Below, piece after piece: positions 55,567-64,000 of a DNA stretch of 64,000 bases. The translations under genes and the position numbers were made by a program. Below the pieces are notes generated by a model that made no database searches, was not told the origin of the DNA, and saw nothing but the letters and a program-made list of their open reading frames with translations. The DNA comes from Intrasporangiaceae bacterium. Lineage in GTDB: Bacteria; Actinomycetota; Actinomycetes; Actinomycetales; Dermatophilaceae. Position 1 is the first letter of the stretch, and each line of letters starts with the position of its first letter. The stretch spans positions 1 through 64,000 of the forward strand of contig JAJPIW010000032.1 of assembly GCA_021324575.1 (NCBI GenBank). Reading direction: 5' to 3'.

Positions 55567-57312
55567 GTGCCTAGCACCCCGCCTCGCGTCGTCACTGCGG
55601 CGTTGGACGGGTGGGTCACTGTCGTGGCTGGGTTCCTCGTGTGGCCCCTGCTCGTCCGCACGGGTTACCCGTTTGCCCGGGACCTTGTGTTCACACCCAA
55701 GCTGCCCCTGCGCCCCGAGACGCTGGGCCTTGGCACCTCTTCCCCTCGGGCGGCTCCGCTCGACGCGATCGTTGCCGTTGCATCAACCATCGTCGACGGG
55801 GGTGTCCTCGCGAAGGTCCTGGTTCCAGGAGCACTTCTGCTGGCGGGTTGGGGCGCCCACCGACTGGCGTCGCCGCTCGCCTGGCCGGCTCGTATGGCAG
55901 TCGCGGGTTTTGCCGTCTGGAACCCGTTCGTTGTCGAGCGGCTGGGTCTAGGGCAATGGGCCTTGCTCTATGCGTATGCCGCGCTGTTCTGGATGGTCCC
56001 GCTCCTCTCGCCTGAGGGTGGGCGTGGCCGGCAGCCGCGGCGCGGCCCCGTGGCGGCCAGTGCACCCTGGCTGGCGATCGCCGCCATCACTCCGACCGGC
56101 GCCGTCCTGGCGGGCAGCTTCGCCCTCGCCGTGGGGCTGAGGCGCGGCCGTGGACAGATAGGGCGCAACGGTCGCCTGATCCTGCTCGTGACTCTGGTGC
56201 AGCTGCCCTGGCTGGTGCCGGCTGCACTGGGCGGAGCCGCCGCGCTGTCCGACCCGGCCGGTGTTTCAGCCTTCGCGGCTCGATCCGAGCGGCCCGGCCC
56301 GGCATTTTTTTCCCTGGCGGGGCTCGGCGGCATCTGGGATCGGCTGAGTGCTCCTGGCACTCGGTCCGGCGTTCTCGGCTTCGCGACGTCGATCGTCGTC
56401 GTGGTGGCTGTTGGGCTGGTGGCGCTGCGCCCGAGGCGCCTTGGTCTTCCGGCCAGGCTGCTCCCTGTAGGCATCGCGTCCCTGCTCCTGGCCGGCCTGA
56501 CCAGCCTTCCCGGCGGGGCCGCCGCGATGGGCGACCTCACCTCCGTCATACCGGGCCTTGGCCTTCTTCGCGACGCGCAGAAGTGGCTCGCCGCCTTCGT
56601 CGTCCTCGCCGTCCTCTGTGTCGGGCTCGTGCTGGATCACATCCTTCCGCTCCTGCGTCGTGCCGCGCCCGCAGTCGGGATCGGGGCTGCGGCTGTCGGT
56701 GTTGGCCTGCCGTGGTTGCTGCTTCCCGACGGCATGGCGGTCGTACACCGCGTTGTCCAGCCGCAGTCCTACCCGCCCGCGTTCGAACAGGCTGCCCGGG
56801 TCATTGCTGCCGATCCCGGACCCGTCATCACGCTGCCCTGGAGCCTGTACCGGGTCTTCCCATGGGCGGGTCCGTATGCCACGTACGACCCCGCATCGCG
56901 CTGGTTCGACGCGCCGGTCGTGACCGATGACACCCTTCGGGTTGGCTCGATCACCATCGGCGGGGAGGACCCCGTCGCCTCCCGGGTCGGCACCGTTGTG
57001 CAGAGTCCTTCGCGGGGGACGGGCGCCCAGCTCAGCGCTCTGGGAGTGCGCTACATCGTGGTCTACACCGGCGTGCAGGGTGCCGTAGGGATGGCCGACG
57101 AGATCGGTTCAGGGCCCGGAGTCCAGACCCTGGTGGCGGCAGACGGACTGTCGCTCCTGCAACTGCCCGGGGGGACGGAGTCAGCGGGAGCGAGCACGTA
57201 CGCGGCACCCGTGGTGGCTGCCGTCGACCTCGCCGTACTGCTGGCCATCATTGTGGCGTCCACCGGACTAGCGTCAGGTCGGAGACGCGACCGCTCTGTT
57301 ACCCTTTGGTAG
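55567..57312 (+). CDS. AftD-like polytopic membrane protein (putative arabinofuranosyltransferase/GT-C)
   Basis: About 580 aa, multi-TM; TSVIPGLGLLRDAQKWLAAFVVLAVL resembles GT-C membrane enzymes; followed by a DUF2613-like peptide. Confidence 0.55.
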   Translation: MPSTPPRVVTAALDGWVTVVAGFLVWPLLVRTGYPFARDLVFTPKLPLRPETLGLGTSSPRAAPLDAIVAVASTIVDGGVLAKVLVPGALLLAGWGAHRLASPLAWPARMAVAGFAVWNPFVVERLGLGQWALLYAYAALFWMVPLLSPEGGRGRQPRRGPVAASAPWLAIAAITPTGAVLAGSFALAVGLRRGRGQIGRNGRLILLVTLVQLPWLVPAALGGAAALSDPAGVSAFAARSERPGPAFFSLAGLGGIWDRLSAPGTRSGVLGFATSIVVVVAVGLVALRPRRLGLPARLLPVGIASLLLAGLTSLPGGAAAMGDLTSVIPGLGLLRDAQKWLAAFVVLAVLCVGLVLDHILPLLRRAAPAVGIGAAAVGVGLPWLLLPDGMAVVHRVVQPQSYPPAFEQAARVIAADPGPVITLPWSLYRVFPWAGPYATYDPASRWFDAPVVTDDTLRVGSITIGGEDPVASRVGTVVQSPSRGTGAQLSALGVRYIVVYTGVQGAVGMADEIGSGPGVQTLVAADGLSLLQLPGGTESAGASTYAAPVVAAVDLAVLLAIIVASTGLASGRRRDRSVTLW

Positions 57313-57331
57313 CCCTAGCCGAGGAGTTTTG

Positions 57332-57472
57332 ATGCTGAAGACCGTTGTCGCCCCAGTCGTCACGGGGATCGTGCTGGCGGCTCTTTCTCTTTTCGGTCTT
57401 GTGCAGTCACAGACGTCGGCCCCGGCCAAGAACCCCGCCAGCCAGGCGATCATCTCTTACGGCGACCGCTGA
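57332..57472 (+). CDS. 46-aa DUF2613-like single-TM peptide (absent from ORF track)
   Basis: GAGG RBS then ATG: MLKTVVAPVVTGIVLAALSLFGLVQSQTSAPAKNPASQAIISYGDR*. Confidence 0.7.
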   Translation: MLKTVVAPVVTGIVLAALSLFGLVQSQTSAPAKNPASQAIISYGDR

Positions 57473-58580
57473 CCGCTTCTCGCGGTCGAGAGTTGCGTTC
57501 CCACACGCGGAGAAGCGCCTGAGCGGAGTCGTCCCAGTCCACATTCGTGGACCGTTCGCGAGCGGCTTGTGACATCTTCTCGGCCATTGGACCATCAGCG
57601 AGCAGCACCTCGATGGCAGCGACAAGGGCGTCGAAGTCATCCACGACCAGACCGGTGACGCCATCCACGATCGACTCGTTGAGCCCGCCGCTGGAGCGGT
57701 AGCCCACTGTCGGTGTCCCCTGCGCTGCGGCCTCGGTCACAGCCAGCCCCCACCCTTCCTTGGCAGAAGGCAGAACCATGACCCTGGCGCCCGCGAGCAG
57801 GCGATCGCGCTCGTCGTCGCTCACCCGCCCATGGAACTTCACCATGTCTTCCACGCCGGCTTCGTGGGCGACCGCCTCCAGACGGTCTCGCCACCATCCG
57901 TCGCCGATGAGGTCGACCCCGAGGTCGGGAATGGTGGCACGCAGCCGAGCGGCGGCGAGAACGACATGTTCGATCTGCTTGTGCGGAACCAGTCGGGCCA
58001 ACACCGCGATCCGCCGGGCGCGCAGCTCGATCGGACCGCCCTGGTTTGGCCGAGAGGTCAGGCCGTTGGGCACGATGTTCACATCGGCCGGAGGCACGCC
58101 CAGGGCGATCAGGTCGTTGCGCGAAGTCTGCGACACGGTGACGTAGGGGCGACCGCGGTAGAGCCGCGTCGCGAGCCGTGACTCCAGAAACCAGCCAAGC
58201 CGGCCCTTCATCCCGGGGTAGATGATCTGCCACTGTGTCCGGTGCACGTGGTGGACCAGGGCGATGACTCCCCGCCGCCGCACCAGTGGAGTTCCGAACG
58301 GAATGCCATTGATGACGTCGACAACCAGGTCGGTGCTCCGCCTGCGCGTCATTGCGTAACCCAAACCGTGCAGATAGACCGTGAGCCGACCCCCCGCCCG
58401 CCGACAGCGGATTCCGTCCACCACCTCCCGCCGGGCGGCACCCTGTGCCCGGGACGTGACGACGATGACGTCGTGACCGGCGGACACCCAACGTCGGCCC
58501 AGCTCGTGGAGGTAGACCTCGGAGCCGCCTGCCTCGGGATGCCGAATGTCGCGCCACGTCAGGATGAGAATGCGCATCAT
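57450..58580 (-). CDS. GT4-family glycosyltransferase
   Basis: PEAGGSEVYLHELGRRWVSAGHDVIVVTS; PSAKEGWGLAVTEAAAQGTPTVGY. Confidence 0.9.
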   Translation of the reverse strand: MMRILILTWRDIRHPEAGGSEVYLHELGRRWVSAGHDVIVVTSRAQGAARREVVDGIRCRRAGGRLTVYLHGLGYAMTRRRSTDLVVDVINGIPFGTPLVRRRGVIALVHHVHRTQWQIIYPGMKGRLGWFLESRLATRLYRGRPYVTVSQTSRNDLIALGVPPADVNIVPNGLTSRPNQGGPIELRARRIAVLARLVPHKQIEHVVLAAARLRATIPDLGVDLIGDGWWRDRLEAVAHEAGVEDMVKFHGRVSDDERDRLLAGARVMVLPSAKEGWGLAVTEAAAQGTPTVGYRSSGGLNESIVDGVTGLVVDDFDALVAAIEVLLADGPMAEKMSQAARERSTNVDWDDSAQALLRVWERNSRPREAVSGRRKR

Positions 58581-60631
58581 GGGTTCCGCTTCAGCGCGAT
58601 CAGGTGCTCGCAAAGGGATGCCGGCCCTCGTCCCGCCGACGTCACCTGAATGCCGAGGCGAGCCGCGTTCGACCTGGCATTCTCAGCACTGCTGATGACT
58701 CCCGGTCGGACGACCCAGTTGGCGTCCCACCTGGTCCATGGCACGTAGGCCACGTGACCCCCGGGCGTGGTGCTCACCTCCGCGTATCCCAGCTCGGACC
58801 GGACCCCCAGTCCCACTCGGACCGGAAAACCGGAGTAGAGCGGGAACCATGGGCCGTCGACCCGACCCTGCGAGTCCTGAACCACCAGACGGGCGTAGCG
58901 GTCTGCCCGCACGTCTATCGCAATCTCCCGCGTGGTGTTGGACTCGACGCGAAAGAGGACCACGAGGCCAGGGCGCACCGATGCATCAGCGGTCACCGTG
59001 TAAACCAGACTGCGCTGTTGGACGAGAACCCATGGCTCGTACGTGTCTCCGGATCCGAGATATAGGGCATCGCAGTCACCGAGGACCTGGATCTGGTCGG
59101 TGGGAGCGGCGTCTGGTAACCGGTCCGACCGATGAACCAGAGCCGCAGTTCGGACGGCTGCCCTCGGACCCCACGTCAGCTGGTGCTCGATGTAGGCCTC
59201 CAGCCGATCCCCTCGCCACGTGACCGCGGCTGTGGCGTAGGCCAGCAGCATTTGGGCAACGAGGGAGAAGACTGCTCCGGACACGACGAGCGCCATTGCG
59301 GCGGCCCGGATGCCAACCCTGCAACGCCCCAGCCAGGTGTCCAGGACGATCAGCCCGACGGAACCGAGCACCACAAGCGCTGGGACGAACTCGGACGTAT
59401 AGCGATTGCACACATAGCCATACATGAGGACCGGCCCGATCAGCAGCACGGCAGCTAGGGCAGCGGGACGCAGACGGGTCGTCCCGGTCCGCCCCCGGGG
59501 CCACAGCAGGGCTACCAAGCCAAGGACCGACAGTACGGTCAACAGGGGCTCGAATGCCGTGACGCTTCCGGTGCGATACGACTGATCCAGGTAGGCACCC
59601 GCGAGCGCTGGTGGCGGACTGGAAGGGAGCGTCACCCAGGGGAAGTGGTCGACGAAGCGAATCCCGGTGGGATCAAGGTATGCCGAGAGCATTGTCGGGA
59701 CGAACTGTGGCCCGGTGATGGTCCCGCCATTGTGCGCGAGGGCCATTCGACGATGCTCGTTGACCGAGGTCCAGACCTGGTCAGCAAGGGGAAACAGGTA
59801 CGGGTGTCCGAACTTGTACTCGTTGAGCGCGACGGAGGCCAGGTTCGGCAGGGCCGCTGCAGCAGCCAGAACCAGACCCGGCCCTCGCCACCATCGGGCC
59901 CTGGGAGCCCTTCGAGCGCGACTACGCAGCAGCAGGAACGCGGCCACCAACAGGCCGGCGCCACTGAGCGCGAAGCCGCTGGTCGATCGCGTGAAAATCG
60001 CGGCCGTGGTGCTAGCGGTGAACCAGGCAAGCGCCGACCCTCCTGGTGCGATCAAGAACCTGGTCAACCAGTAGACGCCAGCCATCATCATCGCGAGAGA
60101 CCAGGCGTAGACCTCGTGATAGACCCACGGCAGCGCCGCATCAAAGGTCACGGCGGTGCCGCCGGTCGCAGCGGCCAGCACGACCGCAGCGCCGGCGGTC
60201 TCACGCCAGGTCACGGGATCGTCGGGGCGGAGAAGGCTGCGGGCGAGCCATAGGAACCGGGCGCTCATCACGGCAAACACGAGCCAAGCTACGGCCATCG
60301 AGGCCACTGTCAGTCGGCCGTCGAACTCATGCGTCACGAGGAAGACGGGGAGGCGAACAAGGGCGGGGAAGGGTGGGAAGTACATGTAGGTGTGCCCATG
60401 GATGACGAACCCTTCGATGCCGAGGGAACCGTCAGGGACGGCCAACCGACCGGACATGAGCGCGCGGGCCTGGAGATCGAAGAAGTTTGAGCCATACCCC
60501 AGCGCGTTTGCCGTACGTCCGGGCTCGAAGCCGAAGCCGAACAGGACCGTCAAGTAGGCGGCGGCACCCGTGAGGATTCCCACCGTTGACCCCGCGACGA
60601 CCCGGCCACGTGCCCCGCCGTCTGCGATCAA
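58577..60631 (-). CDS. Polytopic membrane protein (GT-C-like)
   Basis: Multi-TM, about 680 aa, GYGSNFFDLQARALMSGRLAVPDGSLGIEGFVIHGHTYMYFPPFPALVRLP; overlaps the neighbouring stop. Confidence 0.75.
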   Translation of the reverse strand: MIADGGARGRVVAGSTVGILTGAAAYLTVLFGFGFEPGRTANALGYGSNFFDLQARALMSGRLAVPDGSLGIEGFVIHGHTYMYFPPFPALVRLPVFLVTHEFDGRLTVASMAVAWLVFAVMSARFLWLARSLLRPDDPVTWRETAGAAVVLAAATGGTAVTFDAALPWVYHEVYAWSLAMMMAGVYWLTRFLIAPGGSALAWFTASTTAAIFTRSTSGFALSGAGLLVAAFLLLRSRARRAPRARWWRGPGLVLAAAAALPNLASVALNEYKFGHPYLFPLADQVWTSVNEHRRMALAHNGGTITGPQFVPTMLSAYLDPTGIRFVDHFPWVTLPSSPPPALAGAYLDQSYRTGSVTAFEPLLTVLSVLGLVALLWPRGRTGTTRLRPAALAAVLLIGPVLMYGYVCNRYTSEFVPALVVLGSVGLIVLDTWLGRCRVGIRAAAMALVVSGAVFSLVAQMLLAYATAAVTWRGDRLEAYIEHQLTWGPRAAVRTAALVHRSDRLPDAAPTDQIQVLGDCDALYLGSGDTYEPWVLVQQRSLVYTVTADASVRPGLVVLFRVESNTTREIAIDVRADRYARLVVQDSQGRVDGPWFPLYSGFPVRVGLGVRSELGYAEVSTTPGGHVAYVPWTRWDANWVVRPGVISSAENARSNAARLGIQVTSAGRGPASLCEHLIALKRNP

Positions 60632-62088
60632 GCGCGTTCCAACCGATAGAGGAACTGGTAGCCGAACATCGTCGGCCAGACGCGCGTGGCGGCACGGTCC
60701 GCAGCCCCGGCGCGCTTGATCATGTTGGTGGCCAGCGTGGGGGCGTCGGCGCGGTCCAGAACGTCGATCGGTGACCCCACGACCGCGCGCTCGACAATTC
60801 TCAGGCCGCAGCCCTGAATGAGGCGCTCGAAGCTGCGCCGGGTGAAGAAGCGCACATGGCCCTGGTCCAGCGGTCCTCGCTGGTCGTAGTCGAAAAGGCC
60901 GAGCGCCGTGCGGGTGCGTGGGTACCAATGGGCGAAGTTGGGCACGGACACCAGGATCTCTCCGCCCTGCGTGGTCCGCGCGGCAAGCTCAGTCAGCAGC
61001 CGCTTGGGATCGATCACGTGCTCTAACACGTCACCGGCGACAACGACGTCGTAGTCGGCGCCGGCCTCAGCGGGAAGCGGGTCGTTCAGGTCCGCCTCGA
61101 CGAACTCGTCCAGGCGGTCCGCCACCCCATCGTGCTTGACGACGTCCAGGCCAGTGACCTGGTGACCCATCGCTCGGGCGACGGCGCCGAACCGTCCGTC
61201 GGAGCAGCCGGCATCCAGAACCCGCCCGCGACGGGTCTCGTCGAGCCAGCGAAGCAGTACGCCGTGCGACGAGTGCGCTGACGGTTTCAGCTCGTATGCC
61301 GTGTCATCGACGCCCATGGAGCCATGCCCGAGACCGATCCGGGTCGCCCGATGGCGGAGTACGTCACCGACGACATCCTTCGCGTACTTCAGACCGTTGA
61401 CGTGGCAGATCTCGTCGCCGTAATACGTCGGAATGGGGACCTCCGCGATGCGATAGCCGGCGTCGTGCAGGCCGAGAATCACTTCGGTGTCGAAGTCGAA
61501 GTCGTTGGTGTAGTCGCCAAGGGGAAGGTTGCGCAGCGCCTCCACCCGGTAGGCCCGGTAGCCGCTGTGCCACTCCGACAGACCCAAGCCCGTTAGGCGG
61601 TTCTGAACCGTGGTCAGGATCCGGTTGCCCACGAGCTTATAGATGGGCATCCCGCCACGGCGAGCCGCTCCACGCACCATCATCCGAGATCCGAAGACGG
61701 CGTCCGCCGTGCCGTCCACCAGAGGTTGAACCACATCCTCGATGACCTCCGGCGCGTACTGCCCGTCGCCGTGCAGGAGTACGACGATGTCCAGGCCATG
61801 GCTGATTGCCCACGCGTACCCGGCCTTCTGGTTTCCGCCGTAACCGAGGTTGCGTTCGTGCCGCAGGATGGTCAACGGCATGGTGGCGTCATCGCGATAG
61901 GCGAGGCCGATTTCGTAGGTCTCGTCCTGGCTCGCATCATCGGCGATCAACACGTGATCGACCTTGGCCTTGAACGACCCGGGGATTCGATCAAGGGTCT
62001 GTGCGAGGGTGTTGGCGGCGTTGTAAGCGACGACGAGCACCCCTATGCGAAGGTGCGGCTGGCGCGTATCGCTCGGGCAGTCTGGCAT
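60628..62088 (-). CDS. Bifunctional GT2 glycosyltransferase / class I SAM methyltransferase
   Basis: N-term VLVVAYNAANTLAQTLDRIP...HGDGQYAPE; C-term RVLDAGCSDGRFGAVARAMGHQVTGLDVV. Confidence 0.9.
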   Translation of the reverse strand: MPDCPSDTRQPHLRIGVLVVAYNAANTLAQTLDRIPGSFKAKVDHVLIADDASQDETYEIGLAYRDDATMPLTILRHERNLGYGGNQKAGYAWAISHGLDIVVLLHGDGQYAPEVIEDVVQPLVDGTADAVFGSRMMVRGAARRGGMPIYKLVGNRILTTVQNRLTGLGLSEWHSGYRAYRVEALRNLPLGDYTNDFDFDTEVILGLHDAGYRIAEVPIPTYYGDEICHVNGLKYAKDVVGDVLRHRATRIGLGHGSMGVDDTAYELKPSAHSSHGVLLRWLDETRRGRVLDAGCSDGRFGAVARAMGHQVTGLDVVKHDGVADRLDEFVEADLNDPLPAEAGADYDVVVAGDVLEHVIDPKRLLTELAARTTQGGEILVSVPNFAHWYPRTRTALGLFDYDQRGPLDQGHVRFFTRRSFERLIQGCGLRIVERAVVGSPIDVLDRADAPTLATNMIKRAGAADRAATRVWPTMFGYQFLYRLERA

Positions 62089-62201
62089 GGCACTCCGTGG
62101 GCAGCCTGGTCTCGGCCGATCCCGGGACTCGCACAAGTTATACGTGACTTGCCAGTAACTTTCTAGTTTCGACGTCGTGGGACATCTGCCATCATGTCGC
62201 C

Positions 62202-63062
62202 ATGACCAGCCGGACCAGCCTCGAAACTGTGGACTACGCGGCTCTTGAAGCGACGCTTTCAACCGATGCTGCGGCGTACGCCGCTGGGGTTCCGTTCCCG
62301 CACATTGTGCTCGACGACGTTCTCCTGCCGGCAGTCTTCAGTGCGGCGGCGGGGGAGTTCCCGCGCAGAGATGATCCGCTGTGGAAGGGCTATCTGCATG
62401 TCAACGAGACGAAGTACTCCAACACCAGGCCCGACTTCTGGGGGCCGACCTTGCAGTCGGTTGCCCGCGAGCTGTGTTCGGACCGGTTCGTCGCCTACCT
62501 GACGGCCCTCACCGGGATCGAGGCGCTTCTTCCGGACTGGTCGATGGACGGTGGTGGCCTCCATCAGACCCTTCGTGGTGGCCATCTGAACATCCATGCT
62601 GACTTCAGCACCCACCACAAGACGACGAACTGGTCGCGCCGGGTGAACGTCCTCCTGTACCTCAACGAGTATTGGGACGACAGCTGGGGCGGGGACCTGG
62701 AGCTATGGCCCCAGGACATGAGCGCGCGCACTAGATCCGTAACTCCTGCGCCGAACAGGATGCTCGTCTTCACCACCAGCGAGACCAGTTTCCACGGCCA
62801 TCCCGACCCGCTGCTCGTGCCCGAGGGCCATGCGAGGCGGTCGATGGCCCTGTACTACTTCACCGTGGAGGACGAGGTGGTGCGTCGGGCCACCAACTAC
62901 CAGCCGCGTCCCGGCGATGGCCTCAAAGGGATCGCCATACGGGCGGACCGCCGGGCACTCGACCTCTATGACCGAGCGAAGGTACGCCTGGGGATCGACG
63001 ACGAACGCATCCATAGTGTCCTGCGCCGCGTCCACCGGATCCGGCGGGGCCGTCAGCCCTGA
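62202..63062 (+). CDS. 2OG-Fe(II) oxygenase
   Basis: HLNIHADFSTH...WGGDLELW...FHGHPDPLLVPEGHARRSMALYYF (HxD...H...R). Confidence 0.85.
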   Translation: MTSRTSLETVDYAALEATLSTDAAAYAAGVPFPHIVLDDVLLPAVFSAAAGEFPRRDDPLWKGYLHVNETKYSNTRPDFWGPTLQSVARELCSDRFVAYLTALTGIEALLPDWSMDGGGLHQTLRGGHLNIHADFSTHHKTTNWSRRVNVLLYLNEYWDDSWGGDLELWPQDMSARTRSVTPAPNRMLVFTTSETSFHGHPDPLLVPEGHARRSMALYYFTVEDEVVRRATNYQPRPGDGLKGIAIRADRRALDLYDRAKVRLGIDDERIHSVLRRVHRIRRGRQP

Positions 63063-64000
63063 GCCGGGGCCGGCTCCGTAGTCATCACTGAGGATCGACG
63101 AGTCCAACGCCAGGTCTCCAACGCGCGCAGCAGCGGACGATCGACGACTCGATCCATGACCATCGCCACGGCCAGTGAAAGGCCCATCCCAAGCACGGTA
63201 CGAGCCGGCCAGGACCACGTCTCGGTGTGGAAGGCCACCAGCCAGAAGATTGGGTAGTGCCAGATGTAGAGCGGCAAGGAGACTCGGCCAAGCCACACCA
63301 GCGGCGCGCATGCGAACGCATGCCGGCTGGCCGCACGGTCAGGAAGCAGGACCACGCCCGCGACCAACGCACAGGTGGACAGAGCGATCGCCTCGCCGGG
63401 CCAGGAGAGATACGTCGGGTCGTTGCCAATCGCGAACAGCAGGCAGGTCAGCGCCGTAGCGCCCACTGCCAGAATCGCCGCCGCGTACCGCCTGGCTCGT
63501 TCCAGCAGGGGCTCTGCACAGGCCAGTAGTCCGCCCCAGAGCATGCCGTCCATCCGCGTCGTCGTCCGAAGGAGCGGACGGTACCAGCCCTCCACCGCCA
63601 TGGTGTGGTGGCGCCAGGCGATCACGGCTACGAGTGTCACGGCCAGAACACCTGTCAATAGCCACACCCGACGACCGAGCAGTGCGACAAGGGCTATCAG
63701 CACGAGCGTGACCTGAAGGAACACCGAGATGTACCAGAGGTGGCCCATGTCGCTCCTGGCCTTGAGGGGGTTGTCCTCGAGGTACCAGTTCCAGGTGAAC
63801 GTGGCGAGGTGCTCGGCTGTGGCCCGCGTCATTGCGTCGTCGAAATCTGGTCGGGGGTCAAGGACGGCAGCTGCGAACATGGCGGCGATGAGAAGGTAGA
63901 CGGGCGCGGCGACGCGCACTGTCCGGCGGATGGCACTTCGGACCGGCTCTCCCGGACGACGCGCCGGGCGGTTCATTGCTGCCAGCTCGCCGCGAACAAG
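63053..64000 (-). CDS. Acyltransferase 3 family protein, N-terminus beyond window
   Basis: LWYISVFLQVTLVLIALVALLGRR; PLYIWHYPIFWL; frame open to the window end. Confidence 0.8.
   Translation of the reverse strand, partial: LVRGELAAMNRPARRPGEPVRSAIRRTVRVAAPVYLLIAAMFAAAVLDPRPDFDDAMTRATAEHLATFTWNWYLEDNPLKARSDMGHLWYISVFLQVTLVLIALVALLGRRVWLLTGVLAVTLVAVIAWRHHTMAVEGWYRPLLRTTTRMDGMLWGGLLACAEPLLERARRYAAAILAVGATALTCLLFAIGNDPTYLSWPGEAIALSTCALVAGVVLLPDRAASRHAFACAPLVWLGRVSLPLYIWHYPIFWLVAFHTETWSWPARTVLGMGLSLAVAMVMDRVVDRPLLRALETWRWTRRSSVMTTEPAPAQG

Overview
High-GC actinobacterial chromosome segment, probably Micrococcales/Intrasporangiaceae-like (taxonomy inferred from gene content and composition only). 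From 0.5 to 53.4 kb it is a dense, mostly + strand housekeeping backbone: carB-pyrK-pyrD-pyrF-mihF-gmk-rpoZ-coaBC-metK-priA-def-fmt-rsmB-rpe, FMN riboswitch-ribD-ribE-ribBA-ribH-FMN riboswitch-pnuC/ribM, hisE-hisG, hisF, hisI-trpE-...-trpC-trpB-trpA, a MauE/DsbA/Lgt group, gltB-gltD, pyk, tRNA-Leu(CAA), an ANTAR response regulator and polA. From 53.4 kb to the window end there is a surface-polysaccharide locus (flippase, glycosyltransferases, AftD-like membrane protein plus a 46-aa DUF2613-like peptide missing from the ORF track, GT2-methyltransferase fusion, 2OG-Fe(II) oxygenase, acyltransferase). The most unusual signal is a 7-mer, GGCATAC/GTATGCC. By hand I count about 75-80 copies, versus roughly 6 expected from base composition. 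Copies occur in both orientations, in all reading frames (forcing rare ATA, TAT, GTA and GCA codons), in intergenic DNA, and as inverted pairs or at hairpin tips. The word is sparse in the polysaccharide locus. Other notable items: a PyrR-type leader controlling a 16-aa leader peptide coupled to carB, two nearly identical FMN riboswitches, homopolymer frameshifts in lgt and in a membrane-protein gene, and several families of intergenic palindromes and tandem repeats.
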